Origin: Cepaea nemoralis | Lineage: Eukaryota > Mollusca > Gastropoda > Stylommatophora > Helicidae | NCBI GenBank assembly: GCA_014155875.1 | Contig: JACEFZ010017671.1 | Span: 1 to 64,000, forward strand | Length of the DNA: 64,000 nt | Reading direction: 5' to 3' | Part shown: one piece after another, positions 1-10,570 of the stretch | Position numbering within the stretch: the stretch's first letter is position 1 | How the letters are laid out: each line of letters begins with the position of its first letter | Notes under the pieces: model-generated | What the model was told of the DNA's origin: nothing | Seen by the model: the letters and a program-made list of their open reading frames with translations, nothing else | The model's database searches: none | Program-made: the position numbers and the translations under genes

Positions 1-251
1 AGTGTGATGTCATACCGGACTGAGGTTTGCGTGAGTATCCGTTTGTCCCATGTCTGACTTATTGGTATGCAGACTGGTGGTTCCTCGCCATGCCGGCAGA
101 TACTCTCCGACTTCGGAAGAATCAGCGATCCTACTACGTTAGCCAGTACCCCGAAGGGACCTATTGCCTAGGACGCACAACTAGGACGTGTTAGTAGGTC
201 TTGGCCAGTATAGAACCTGACCCATGTGTTTTGGAAACACCTCTGCGTCCC
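1..251 (-). repeat. Dispersed repeat, inverted partner of 20660-20910
   Basis: Read in reverse complement, this block matches 20660-20910 along nearly its whole length with substitutions and small indels. Shared landmarks include CTCTCCGACTTCGGA and CACCTCTGCGTCCC. The family is unidentified. The left edge is cut by the window, so the true repeat may be longer. Confidence 0.75.
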
Positions 252-550
252 GTTATTATTCACTGATCTGGGCTCCTATGCCCGCCCTGCCAGGAAGTTA
301 TGGGTAAGTAAAGACCGCCGGTATACTATTGATATCACTAATTGAATACCGACAGATCTACAATAAAAACCTTGCACTATATACCCTCGGCCACGGGTTC
401 AAGGCCCGGGCTTACCGATTGCCAAAGTGAGGGAACGATTAGCCACCTATTCATACGTGCCCTCAGACTTACAACATGTAATGGCGCTGTCACATGACAG
501 ATCCATGGCAGGGAACTACTTCGTGACAATCTGTCGACTTGTATCACCAT
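252..550. other. Unassigned interval
   Basis: No gene, tandem array or recognisable mobile element was seen. The stretch around 380-415 contains GGGTTCAAGGCCCGGG, which resembles a tRNA-like B box, but no matching A box was found. Confidence 0.4.
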
Positions 551-1040
551 TTACCCAATTCCTACTGGCGTGACAAGGGCTTCATTTCTTATATTCTTGA
601 TTGCCAGATGTTGCGTTCTAGCTAACATCTCACCAGAGTCGTGGATCAGCTCTGTGCTCCTCTTTCGACCATACCACGTGGCCAAACTATCCAGATATTT
701 ACTTCTCTGCCTTGTTCTTGTTCTTTTCCCCTCAATCTTGCCAGTTGTCACCAAGTTATTTCTTCTCATAACGTGTCCAAAAATGGTGAAGGTCTACGAC
801 TAATTTCTGTAATCAGTTTGCAGTTTTCATTTGTTTCTTGTAGGACCTGGTCATTGGATTTTCTGTCTGTCCGTGGTATTCTTTGCATTTCCCTCAGAAA
901 CAACATTTACACAACCATTAGATGTTTTTCAGCGTGTCTGCTCGTTGCCCAAAGTAAGGTCTCAATTTTCAGTCAAAGAATGATGTTTACCGTCGGCATA
1001 CATACAATTCTTCTGACATTCTGTTGTAGATGGCAAGATG
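551..1040 (-). mobile_element. LINE ORF2 C-terminal tail, family alpha (decayed)
   Basis: The reverse strand encodes the basic C-terminal tail typical of non-LTR retrotransposon polymerases. It reads LVTTGKIEGKR, then RQRSKYLDSLATWYGR and STELIHDSG. Further upstream (about 800-1040) is the preceding segment with FLREMQRIPRTDRKSNDQVL in another frame. The frame is interrupted and there is no reverse transcriptase palm here, so this is a 5'-truncated dead copy. Related tails occur at 30006-30130 (plus) and 37770-38057 (minus). The clade was not determined. Confidence 0.75.
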
Positions 1041-1220
1041 TGACGAAATATAATCGTCTACTCCCATAGGAAACCCAGTGGTAATGATTCGGTTCCGACT
1101 GTGACCCAGATTCTAACGGTATATATGGTGATTAATGATGACGAGTAATGCAGTTAGTCACTCCACATCACACTCATCAACATGCAGCAGGTCATTTGCA
1201 GAACGTCGCTCTCATCCACA

Positions 1221-1430
1221 GTTTCTCGATCTCTTTCCATTTCTCTCGCTTCACGTACCCCCATGTCCAAGGTGTCTACAGTCTCCTCGTGGTGGTCGCC
1301 CCTCCCCCATCTCTCATCCAAGTTTCTCGATCTCTTTCCATTTCTCCCGCTTCACGCACCCCCATGTCCAAGGTGTCTGCAGTCTTCTCGTGCTGGTCGC
1401 TCCCCCCCCCCCCCCCCCCCCCCCCCCCCC
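1221..1430. repeat. 101-bp tandem duplication followed by a poly-C tract
   Basis: The block starting GTTTCTCGATCTCTTTCC at 1222 is repeated at 1322 with few differences (period about 101 bp). It runs into an uninterrupted C tract near 1401-1430. The proline- and glycine-rich open frames here are translations of this simple sequence. Confidence 0.85.
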
Positions 1431-1499
1431 ACCTCTTCTTCCAGGAAACAAGCCCTCTGTCACTGTTCTTTCCAAGCCACTGTTTTTTATTTTCTTTTT

Positions 1500-1605
1500 T
1501 GTTTGCATATCCTTTTACAGGACATCGCAGTCAACACCAGCATTTCTGCCGCTGTCATCTCATGGCAAGTTTACGTTCAGTAGTTTGCAAGCCACTGTTT
1601 AATGT
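1500..1605 (-). mobile_element. SINE family A, 3' half
   Basis: In reverse complement it carries the family A body and tail: GCAAACTACTGAACGTAAAC, then CTGGTGTTGAC and ATGTCCTGTAAAAGGATATG. The tRNA-like head is missing. Confidence 0.75.
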
Positions 1606-1694
1606 GGCCAAATTATTTTAGTTTCCGAGAAACGACACTGTTTATAAGCCACTTTTTGTCGATGTTCAGATTTTGTAGAGTTTCAGAATTTCTC

Positions 1695-1816
1695 TTCTTC
1701 TTGGTCGTCCACGATAATCTAAGAAGTTTTATGTAACAACTCATAATCCTCAGTTTTCTTCTTGGTCGTCCACGATAATCTAAGAAGTTTTATGTAACAG
1801 CTCATAATCCCCAGTT
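1695..1816. repeat. Two-copy 61-bp tandem duplication
   Basis: The unit beginning TTGGTCGTCCACGATAATCT at 1701 recurs at 1762 nearly unchanged. It looks like a recent local duplication with no coding content. Confidence 0.85.
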
Positions 1817-2107
1817 TTCTTCTTTAGTGATTGAGAAATGGTCCGTGACTGACATCCATATGTTGGTAATGGAGAGGCTCATGTTCTCCAACATTCTACC
1901 TTGTTTGCTGGTATCGTGCCACAGGTTGTTAATACCGTTTAATCTGTGCATTTCTATGGCTAGCCCGCGTCTGACATTTCTTGAACAGTCCCAAATGTTG
2001 TAGATTACGGAGCTAAGATGTTCAAAGTTAATGGCATTTTAAAGTATTAAATCTGGCGTCTCCGTGGCGAAGTGTTTCATTTCAGTTACACACGGCTGAG
2101 TCTCTTA

Positions 2108-2280
2108 GGCAAATGAACACATACTTCGTTAAATAAATGTTAGAGATCTATGACCAAAACTATTGTCTTTTATACTGAAGAAACATATACATTCGCAGGC
2201 AAGTGAACACATACTTCGTTAAATAAATGTTAGAAATCTATGACCAAAACTATTTTGTTTTATACTGAAGAAACGTATAC
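2108..2280. repeat. Two-copy 90-bp tandem duplication
   Basis: GAACACATACTTCGTTAAAT and the following sequence through TATACTGAAGAAAC occur twice with a period of about 90 bp and a handful of substitutions. Confidence 0.85.
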
Positions 2281-2547
2281 ACGTGGCCGGAAATGAGAGT
2301 TTGAATAAAAACGTAATTGTCCGTGTCTTAATGGTTTAACACTGTATCAGTCCTGCTTTACATTCGATTTTTAAATGCACAATCCGAGTACATCGTTTTA
2401 AAATCTTGAAAAACCACAATTAGAAATGCATACTAGTAATTTGATTAATCAATTGTGTAAACCTGTGACACGAATAGCAGAATCGTGTATGGCGATTTGT
2501 GATTTGCTTCATATGCTAAGTTTCTCACTGCATTGAGTTTCAGATGG
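2281..2547. other. AT-rich interval without recognised features
   Basis: No coding, tandem or transposon signature was found. Base composition is AT-rich like the rest of the non-repeat background. Confidence 0.4.
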
Positions 2548-2640
2548 GGAGGCTTTAGCGCAGTGGCTCTCACGCTTGACTGCGGACTCGGTTGTCATCA
2601 GTTCGAATTCACATCCAGGCGGGTTTTTTACATTGACTTG
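2548..2640 (+). mobile_element. tRNA-headed SINE fragment
   Basis: The stretch has a tRNA-like A box (TTTAGCGCAGTGG) and, about 45 bases on, a B-box-like CAGTTCGAATTC. This is the internal pol III promoter spacing of tRNA-derived SINEs. No intact cloverleaf acceptor stem is evident, so it is not called a tRNA gene. Confidence 0.5.
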
Positions 2641-2759
2641 GATTCCCAGATCGACTTGAACTAACATGTATTCTAGGAAATGTGTTCAGAAGTTAAGGTG
2701 GTCGGTGTTGCATTGACTGTATCACTTCTGGAGTGTTCTATAAATTTATGGCGCTAGAA

Positions 2760-2899
2760 CCATATAGCAATGAGCGTCTGAGACGTCAGTTGATGCGAGA
2801 TGGTGGAAATGACCATGTGTTTAGATGTATCCACTGTGAACGAACATTTATCGCACGAATTGGTCTGATCAGACGCATTCACTACCACGATAGGGTTTA
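2760..2899 (+). mobile_element. LINE C-terminal zinc-finger tail, family zeta
   Basis: The plus strand encodes RDGGNDHVFRCIHCERTF followed by IARIGLIRRIHYH and a stop. This is the C2H2-like finger (C-X2-C ... H-X3-H) that ends some LINE ORF2 proteins. The copy at 54894-55136 (minus) has the same GGNDHVFTCIHCGRTFTARIG core. Only the last ~45 codons are present. Confidence 0.7.
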
Positions 2900-2967
2900 G
2901 TTATTATGCTTTTTCTTTGAAGCACAGAGTAACACACTATCGCCTGTCAAGACGACAATGTGTCAGT

Positions 2968-2977
2968 AGTAGTAGCT

Positions 2978-3023
<46 letters not shown>

Positions 3024-3070
3024 CAGCAGTAGCAGCAGCAGCAGCAACAACAACAGCAACAGCAGTAGTA
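2968..3070. repeat. Trinucleotide microsatellite (TAG/CAG/CAA)n
   Basis: A run of GTA/TAG units passes into imperfect AGC and AAC triplets. Pure simple sequence. Confidence 0.95.
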
Positions 3071-3324
3071 GTACTATATAACAAATACTCCACAAGGAGT
3101 TGAGAGAATCCTGTTTAACTCCGTGATAATCAGAGCCTCTTTCCTATTCTTTATGAAATCGTTGATGATCAGTTGAGGAGCACATACAGTCCTTCGACTC
3201 TCAGTTGGCCGCTTATAGAGAGAAAGCTACCCTACACCACTTCGAATAGGATTTGAATGACCTCTAAGGATTTCATTTTCAGCATTCATACAGATTCTGT
3301 TAGAATTCCAATACGTGTTTGCCC

Positions 3325-3328
<4 letters not shown>

Positions 3329-3390
<62 letters not shown>

Positions 3391-3398
3391 TATTATTA
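3329..3398. repeat. (AAT)n microsatellite
   Basis: About 20 uninterrupted AAT units lie directly before the LINE reverse transcriptase fragment. Poly-Asn and poly-Tyr open frames across it are artefacts. Confidence 0.97.
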
Positions 3399-3690
3399 TT
3401 CATCTGGCTTGAAACAGGGGGATGCACTATCGCCGCTCCTTTTCAATCTGGCTCTAGAGAAAGTTGTAAGGAAGGTAAAGGAGAAATGTCCTATTGGAGG
3501 AACATCCAAACTGCTTGGTTATGCAGATGATTATAGGGGAAAATGAACAAAAGACATTGGAAATATTGACTCACTTAAAGGAAAAAGCTCAACAAATGGG
3601 GCTGGTTATCAACCAAGATAAGACAGAATATATGGTAATTTCAAGAGAAGGAACGGCTAAAAACTCTGGCCACATACAAATAGATAATTC
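3399..3690 (+). mobile_element. LINE reverse transcriptase fragment, family beta
   Basis: The plus strand encodes the non-LTR reverse transcriptase palm. It reads SSGLKQGDALSPLLFNLALE, then GGTSKLLGYADD, where YADD is the catalytic aspartate pair. A frameshift follows, then MGLVINQDKTEYMVIS in the next frame. Fingers and endonuclease are absent upstream because the fragment starts at the (AAT)n tract. The frameshift right after YADD and the loss of flanks make it a dead copy. Confidence 0.85.
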
Positions 3691-4297
3691 TTCTTCTTCA
3701 GCGTTCCGAGCCATTGAGGTTCTTTGCTGCAGATACAACCCGTCTCCATTCGTCTCTCTGGTTGAGCTTCTCTTGCCAGTCGATGATTCCAAGTTCTTGT
3801 AGGTCTGTATATATATTATCTCTCCACCGTCTTCTTGGTCTACCTCGGGGTCTACGGTCATTTATTTCCTGAGTGTAAGCGAGTTTTGTTTCCCTATTAT
3901 CTTCCATTCTTTCTATATGCCCCAGCCATTCGTAGTCTATTAGCCTTCATGATACCAGTGATTAGCGGGGACTTAAACGATCATAAATGTCTTTGTTACT
4001 TCTTCTTTTCCACTCTCCACTTTGTGTATCCCTAATGGGTCCAAAGAGGCGTCTTAAAATTTTGTTCTCAAAGGTTTGTAAAAAGGCTTCGTCTCATTTC
4101 GTTGTACTCCAGGTTTCAGAGCTACACAGCACAACTGGTCTGATCAGTGTTTTGTATATTGTGGTTTTGGTGTTACGAGATAGCGCATTTGATTTTAGTA
4201 GATGTTGTAGTGCATAGTATATCTTATTTCCAGAATTGATTCTAGTTTGTATTTCTTCCCTTATGATGTTGGAGCAGTTGAAGATTGTACCCATCAC
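3691..4297 (-). mobile_element. LINE ORF2 C-terminal region, minus strand, family beta
   Basis: The reverse strand encodes two consecutive LINE C-terminal segments. From 4297 downwards is the EEIQTRINSGNKIYYALQHL region with TIYKTLIRPVVL and ETW. From 3907 downwards is RRPRGRPRRRWRDNI followed by LQELGIIDWQEKL and DEWRRVVSAAKNL. The second segment is the usual 3' tail of this LINE type. It abuts the plus-strand palm fragment at about 3690, so two LINE pieces meet in opposite orientations. Confidence 0.8.
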
Positions 4298-4321
4298 TTA
4301 GTCTTACGCCTAGTAGAGCAT

Positions 4322-4745
4322 TCAGTATATCAGCCTAGTCCATGGCTCGTCCGCCTTCCACAGTAGCCTTACCCGCAAATCTGTTATCCTGCTCATTTTC
4401 TTATACACCCGCATGCCCTGGCACGAAAATGAAACTAATATTTGCCAGCCTTGACCGCCCCAGAGACACCAACCACTACTTTCGGATCCAACCCATCTCT
4501 ATCTTCCTGAGCATACTAATTGAATCACTTTATGAAGCATTTCCGAGTGAAGGTCTGTGTCTTGAGCCATCTTATTGCATTACTTACTGCCATGACTTCC
4601 ATAGTTAGACTACTAGTGATCAACGCAAAAGCACCAGAATCTTCCTTCACAATTCTACCCCCCAGCTTGAGCCGTAAAGGCCCATGAACTTTTCACTCGT
4701 AGAACGACCGAACCATCGGTATAAATGACAGCATCACCCTCTAAA
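4322..4745 (-). mobile_element. LINE RNase H fragment, family gamma
   Basis: The block is colinear with the better-preserved minus-strand copy at 35905-36520, sharing CATGCCCTGGCACGAAAATG and TACTGCCATGACTTCCATAG. In reverse complement it corresponds to the RNase H domain with the remains of YTDGS and PGHAG-type motifs. Several stops and indels break it. Confidence 0.75.
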
Positions 4746-5570
4746 GAGTGTTACGCAATTACGAATTGTGTCCGTAACCTCTTAATCACATAGCCGACTT
4801 ATAAAACAGGAGATCTGTTATGACTGGATGCCATATAGCGTCGGAGGCATGAGTCAATGATTTATAATCGGATGAAAAAATTGTGGTAAACAAATAAACT
4901 GAATCACCGAGACGCGCAGGAATACAGAGGTTACTAGATGACTTCACACGGACTACAGTTACCATAGGCAGTAAAGTTTGACAACATCTTGAAGACGGGC
5001 GGTCATGATTGTAACACCGAAGTCAACAATAATAGCTAATTGGAAAAGTTATGGACACGTCAAGAAATAAGGGCACGATCTGAACAGCAAGGAACAATCG
5101 GGAATGAATGCAGGACGCAGAAGGAATGAGAAAAATATTGAGCGCATCATAACTGACCGAGCAATCAGCAATTAGAAGGTCATGGCGTCAACGTAACTCA
5201 GATAAACGTAATGTAGGTAGCAAATGCGATGACCCACAGGCAAGTTAATTGTCATTTGGTCATGAATTAGGATAGTCTCGGATTCGGCAATGAAATAATA
5301 TATTTAAATAATTGTTTATTTTAATCTTGACCAATCCTCCCATCAACATGGGAATGGTCATATAATCATTTGTTGAACCTGTCCGACCGAGCAACACGAT
5401 TACAGTTTATTTGGACGTGGATTGCCAGCGTTTCTGCCATCAGTTTTGTTAACGTTTGGGTTTTGGCTCCCGTTGAGCTGCTGCTATGTTTTGTGTGAAC
5501 GACGAGCGCGATTGGAAGAGAGGAACATTATTATAGACATTATAAGAGTCACAGCACTGGACAGAGGTAA
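4746..5570. other. Intergenic interval, nothing recognised
   Basis: No long open frame, tandem array, tRNA-like promoter or transposon end was seen in these ~820 bases. Confidence 0.4.
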
Positions 5571-5922
5571 TCTCATCATCATATAATTTACAGTTCAATA
5601 AAGTAGCAATATATGGATCTCATCTCATATCATATAATTTACAGTTCAATAAAGTGGCAATATATGGATCTCATCTCATCATCATATAATTTACAGTTCA
5701 GTAAAGTTGCAATATATGGATCTCATCTCATCATCATATAATTTACAGTTCAGTAAAGTTGCAATATATGGATCTCATCTCATCATCATATAATTTACAG
5801 TTCAGTAAAGTTGCAATATATGGATCTCATCATCATATAATTTACAGTTCAGTAAAGTTGCAATATATGGATCTCATCTCATCATCATATAATTTACAGT
5901 TCAGTAAAGTTGCAATATATGA
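5571..5922. repeat. 52-bp minisatellite, about 7 units
   Basis: Units contain CATATAATTTACAGTTCA, then GTAAAGTTGCAATATATGGA and CTCATCTCAT. Some units lack one CTCAT step, so length alternates slightly. Early units have AATAAAGTAGC and later ones AGTAAAGTTGC, showing a gradient of divergence. Confidence 0.95.
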
Positions 5923-5941
5923 ACGTCTTTTACAATTTGAC

Positions 5942-6180
5942 GGCGCCATGGCTCAGGGGCTGTGATCGCATTTCTCCAATTCCTCGATATACCGGGAAGA
6001 AGATTCGAAATCAGCCGCACACAAATTAGAAACAAACTTCCTTGCGCTGATATAGATGGTATTAGTGTCTGCTGTACAGACAGCAGTGGCAAACTACTGA
6101 AAGTAAACAATTGTCGAATACATCACAAACAGTCAGGAAATGTTGCGGTTGATTGTGACGTTCTGTAAAGGACATGCAAC
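5942..6180 (+). mobile_element. SINE family A, full-length copy
   Basis: The tRNA-like head has ATGGCTCAGGGGCTGTGAT (A box region) and GATTCGAAATC (B box region). The body has GGCAAACTACTGAAAGTAAA and the conserved 3' end GTTGATTGTGACGTTCTG then TAAAGGACATGCAA. About 240 bp, matching the other full copies. Confidence 0.8.
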
Positions 6181-6409
6181 TAACTTTTAACGAACACAAT
6201 TGCTTTGTGAAGTCATTGCCATTGCTGTTTCGTGATTAGTTGCCCACTTTGTTATCTACATCAGTTCAAGTTATATCTTGTTTTACAATAAAATGCATTC
6301 GCAACATTTCAAGTAAGAATGTTAAATATCTCTCACGTATCACATCCTCTAAACTGTAGTTTGCTACAATGTGTGGCCACAAGTTGGATCTGCCGAGAGC
6401 GTCGCATAA

Positions 6410-6555
6410 AACACTAAATCCGTAGCCCCAGCGATGTAATCCAGGAGTCTCCGAGAAAACGGTAATCGTGAACCGAGTGACGGAGTCTGGATTCAAACCC
6501 ACAATCTTCGAAACACGAGGCAGACGACTTAACTTCTTGGCCTGAGGCACTCACA
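6410..6555 (-). mobile_element. tRNA-headed SINE fragment, minus strand
   Basis: In reverse complement it shows GGCCAAGAAGTTAAGTCG (A-box-like) and GTGGGTTTGAATCC (B-box-like) at tRNA spacing. The family body downstream is not clearly one of the others. Confidence 0.5.
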
Positions 6556-6659
6556 ACCCTCAATTGTTGTTGTGAGACTCCAGCAGAGCTCGGAAACTCC
6601 AGGGTTGATACATCGTCATAAAATAACTGTGGGCGGTATCCTTCAGTACGCTTGAAGTT

Positions 6660-7010
6660 ATTCTCCAGTCTTACTCTCATTAAGTTAGCTATGCAGTATT
6701 CTCTTCTTAAGTTAGCTACTTTGCAGTCTTCCCCTTCTTAATTTAGCTATTCTCCAGTCTTTTCCCCTCACCCAAGTTAGCTATTCCCCAGTCTCCCCTC
6801 TTTAAGTATTCTGATGTTGACAGCGATGTCCTGTAAAGGATATGCGAAAAATAAAATTGTCCAGTGCTCCCTTCCTTAAGCTATTCCCCAGTTTCCCCTC
6901 CTTAAGTTAACTATTCTCCAGTCTTCCCTTCCTTAAGTTAGCTATTCTGCAGTCTCCCCCCTGCTCCCTTTAAGTTAGCTATTCTGCAGTCCTCCCCTCC
7001 TTTGGAATTA
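6660..7010. repeat. Irregular minisatellite (TTAAGTTAGCTATTCTSCAGTC)
   Basis: Units of 30-45 bp share CTTAAGTTAGCTATTC and CAGTCTTCCC with many indels. A SINE-A 3' end (TGACAGCGATGTCCTGTAAA, 6810-6858) sits in the middle, so a SINE landed in the array or was captured by its expansion. Confidence 0.85.
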
Positions 7011-7011
7011 G

Positions 7012-7362
7012 ATGGTGACTCGACACACTGAAGCCATTAAATCCGCGAGATCCTCATCTCATCCTAACCTAACGGATTCAGATGTAGCTCAGTTCATCCG
7101 ACCGCAGTTTCACAATCACAACATTCCTGAGATTCAGGCCAGCATATTGTGGAGTGAACTCCGCGGAGTGACGGTCCCCATTGATTGTGCCATATATAGC
7201 CGTGATCTGAAGAAAATGCTGTTTTCTGGGGGAAACAATTATCTTGCAACATTTTGTGTAGCTGTTAGGGGCGGAAATGTTGAGGTAGCTGTGGAACTGG
7301 GTTGGTTCTGCAGCCTATTGTTTAGTTGCTTCAGTGTCAGGATGTGCATTGCTATTTTATAG
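7012..7362 (+). CDS. Unrecognised 116-codon open frame
   Basis: An ATG-initiated frame of 116 codons with mixed composition (for example HPNLTDSDVAQFIRPQFHN). It shows no motif, signal peptide or family I recognise, and the C-terminus (WFCSLLFSCFSVRMCIAIL) is hydrophobic. It could be part of an exon, a fragment of an unrecognised transposon, or chance. No splice context is visible. Confidence 0.15.
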   Translation: MVTRHTEAIKSARSSSHPNLTDSDVAQFIRPQFHNHNIPEIQASILWSELRGVTVPIDCAIYSRDLKKMLFSGGNNYLATFCVAVRGGNVEVAVELGWFCSLLFSCFSVRMCIAIL

Positions 7363-7580
7363 ATATTGTATTTCAAGAAGGTTATTCTATCATCTTTTAA
7401 AACATGTCGTATCAATACAAAATTGGGACCTTAGGGAGAACAAACAGTTTGGTAAACACTATTCTAATAACATGTCTTTGTATTTAATCACAGAAGTAAC
7501 AAACAATAGGTTGCACAGTCTATTGCGTGGCTTATTTTGCTGCATGTAGTCAGATGCATACTGCATATCGTATGAAGTGA

Positions 7581-8402
7581 ATATAAAACAATATGAAAAC
7601 GAAGAGGTTTGTGTAGGAAACATACTCATCAAATTAACCTAGACAAAAAATAAATTGTGTATGAAACGTTTAAACCGCAGATGCGCCAATTATTATAAGT
7701 AACATTGGGGTTAACATCCCCACCTTTGTAAAAACTATTTTGTTACGAAACAGATACATGAAGTTGGAATTCGGACTGACTTATTTGGACAACGACCTTG
7801 GAACGTTAAGAGACTGTGCTGATGATGTGCGGGCTGTTGGCTTGCCTATACTCTTGGCTATTCCATTGTTCACTTTGGGCAGTGGGGAGCATTTTGTGTG
7901 ATATTCACTGGCACTGGAACGAAGCAATATGGGGACGACCCGTTGACGTGAAGTTAGAACCACGACTAACTGACTAATTAACTAAGTGAATAGATGAATC
8001 ATATATTTGCTGAAAAACATAACACACATAGTTACTGTAACTGTTCGAATGTGAAGCCTATGACTGACTATGAAGTCTTTCTGTATGGATAACACAGGTT
8101 TTAGATAACTAATGGTTACGGCTTTGGCACCTTACGAGATGCAGAAACATATGTTAGGCAGACATTTACGCTGCTGGATGTAGTCAAAGAGAGTTGAACT
8201 GTAATAGGTTTTATGGGGCTCCCGCGCTGAAGTGGAGAAAACGATGGGAAGTGAACTGCAGATATAGTATGACCAATGAACTGAACAATATGAAAACGAA
8301 GAGGTTTGTGTAGGAAAACTACTCACCAAATTAATCTAAGACAAATAAAAATATGTATGAAACGTTTAAACCGGAGATGCACCAATTATTATAAGTAACA
8401 TT
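7581..8402. repeat. Pair of ~120-bp direct repeats about 570 bp apart
   Basis: The segment with AATATGAAAACGAAGAGGTT through GCACCAATTATTATAAGTAAC occurs near 7592-7712 and again near 8287-8402 in the same orientation with about ten differences. The interval between has no coding content. It could be a dispersed repeat present twice or degenerate terminal repeats of a small element; no target duplication was found. Confidence 0.7.
7850..7975 (-). repeat. Dispersed repeat, inverted partner of 38860-38940
   Basis: In reverse complement it reads CAGTTAGTCGTGGTTCTAAC and CAGTGAATATCAC. It matches GTTAGTCGCGGTTCCAACTT and CAGTGAATATCAC at 38869 onwards. Confidence 0.6.
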
Positions 8403-8545
8403 AACATAGCTAAATAAAAAAAATGGAAGAGAGGATTGGAAGATCATTATCGCAGGTGTCTTCTCCTGACCAGGCACTTTAAGAACAAGAGGAAGATGAC
8501 AGAGGGGAAGAAGACAAACAAAGATGAAGAAGATGGTGCAAGAAT

Positions 8546-10555
8546 TGTCGCGAGATTGCCATGAGTTAAACAGATAAATATACCGACGTTTGCTGGGCGT
8601 GTATTTTCTAGGCCCACAACAGCCGTACTGGAAAAACAGCACAGGTTACATCAGGTCAGCCCATATACACATTTGGTGGTGAGTGAGGAGGAAGTGAGTG
8701 CGCTGAATCAGATATCACTTTGACAAGTCATAAACACATCAGACGGAAATGGCTGCTGGGATTGTCACCACTGAACAGAAGCTTGACAGTTGTCAACAGT
8801 CAGAGACAAACCGGAATTGGCAGCGAGAGACAGGAAAACAGTGCATCTGTCAATTCTTGGTTTCCGGCACATCGAGAAGTTGACGGGGTTATTTGCAACT
8901 CTTTGTTGGAAGTAGACATAAACTTGCTGGCTTGTTTTGAAAATCTTAACAATTACTGACAACTTTGACAGGACTAAAGCCAGGAAAATAGATTCTTGCA
9001 AATGGCTGATATGTCCAAATAACACCTGTGTGGGGGCGAAAAGGATAACGTCACGTGGACAACTTGGGTAGTTTGCCATATAAACTCGAGTTGGGATCAA
9101 CTAGGGTGGACTTGAATAATGCTCTAGTCGGAGTGAGGGCACTGCAGCGCCTAGTGGAAATAATATCTACCGTGTGTTAATTAGTGACTTAATTTTACAC
9201 GTGCCTATATGGCAGATGTAGATATGATTTATAGGACTGCAGTAGTGCCATTTAAGGTATAACTTATTATAATATATTCGTTATAATTACTTTAGGCAGT
9301 AGCCTTGTTAAACTATAGTGTGATGATTAGCACTGTTAGTGGAAACTAGCTAGATTAGGGAAGTGATACTTGGCTCTGTTAGCTAGAATAGATTAGTGAA
9401 GTGTTGATAAGCTTTACTAGTTGAGTAATGAAGGATAATTGGGATCCTCCCGTAGGTGTCCCTGGTGGGCGGGGTTCCGCATTCTGTTTGCTGATATTTT
9501 TCTTTGTCATAGCCTGATTCGACTCTAGGTGGGTAGCTAATCTGCTCTATGACTAAGTCTAGTTAGCTAAAGATCATTAAGCAAGGTGATAGGCTTACAC
9601 TCAGCCGAAAGGATCAGTGACTAGTACTATCACCAGATGTGTTGTTTCTATCCTAGGTTCCCTACCAGATCCAAGGAAACTCAACAAGTTTTGGGAAAGA
9701 CTTAAAAAACCCATTCTGAAGAACACCAGTTCAAGAGTCAATAACGTTGCATACAGAAAGCAACTAAAAGCTAAAAGGACGTTGATTCACCACACATAGT
9801 GATGATTACAGATGCACCATACAGCATCAGACAGTAGTAACTACCGGAGAACAATCTAATAGTTACCTAGTGTTATATAATCTCGTGTAATAGAACACAA
9901 GACATTATACTTGAGGCTAGATAGACACGAGTGAGGATCCAGTACAGTAACAATTAACATTAATGACTGTGTACACACTGCAAAAGACTTGTGCAGTTTG
10001 TTTAGGAACATTAGGAACGGACATTGTGTAGAGTGCAACCGGTCCCTGATTAACTCTTAATACCACCGGTGTCTATTTCGGATGTTCATGAAATTGGATT
10101 ACCAGAGGTCTACAGAGGCAAAGCATTATCCGGCAAGATGGTTCCGGCAACGGGTGAGACGTACTTGTTCTGACGTAACGTGCTGTGGTCTATCTTTGCT
10201 GTGATCAGCTGACTGAGTTGATGTCTGAGAGACAGAGTCTACACACTTTATAGAACACGTCACACATTTTCTTCGCATACACGTCTCATACACGTTACAC
10301 TTTTATTTTAATAAATTAATCTTTATTAATTTCTAGAAGCAAGAGTTGTTGAGTATGTTGCGTTGGGGAAGTATGAGAAAGGGGCATAGTACGACAGTGT
10401 GAGAGTGATAGGAAAAGGTGTCCATAGGCTGATGGAGTGTGTTGGACGGAAGCTGGTGGATTCTCCAGAATATTGAGGGGGAAAAAAAATAATATTATAA
10501 TGTGGGTGTCGGATCTCCTCACTCCAGGGACGACACTTTAAAGGAGGACACGACA
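8546..10555 (+). repeat. 5' LTR of element 1
   Basis: It matches 15731-17741 at a constant offset of 7185. Termini are the inverted TGTCG/CGACA. An AATAAA at 10310-10315 is a candidate polyadenylation signal. The 2.0-kb length is long for a Ty3/gypsy LTR. Open frames inside (8720-8959 and others) are duplicated with the LTR and show no protein signature, so I treat the LTR as non-coding. Confidence 0.97.
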
Positions 10556-10559
10556 TTAT

Positions 10560-10570
10560 TGGGGGCTCGT
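10560..10570 (+). promoter_or_regulatory. Primer-binding site, tRNA-Pro type
   Basis: Four bases after the LTR, TGGGGGCTCGT matches the first 11 bases of the tRNA-Pro primer-binding site known from murine leukaemia viruses. Complementarity stops there: the next bases are AAACG instead of CCGGG. Minus-strand DNA synthesis would be primed here. Confidence 0.8.

Noticed and set aside
5571..5922. Regularly spaced repeats suggestive of a CRISPR array
   Set aside because: Units are directly contiguous with no unique spacers, and the context is eukaryotic; the same applies to the arrays at 26050, 31091 and 40832.
8720..10556. Open frames inside the LTR of element 1
   Set aside because: Short, without motifs, and duplicated only because the LTR is duplicated.
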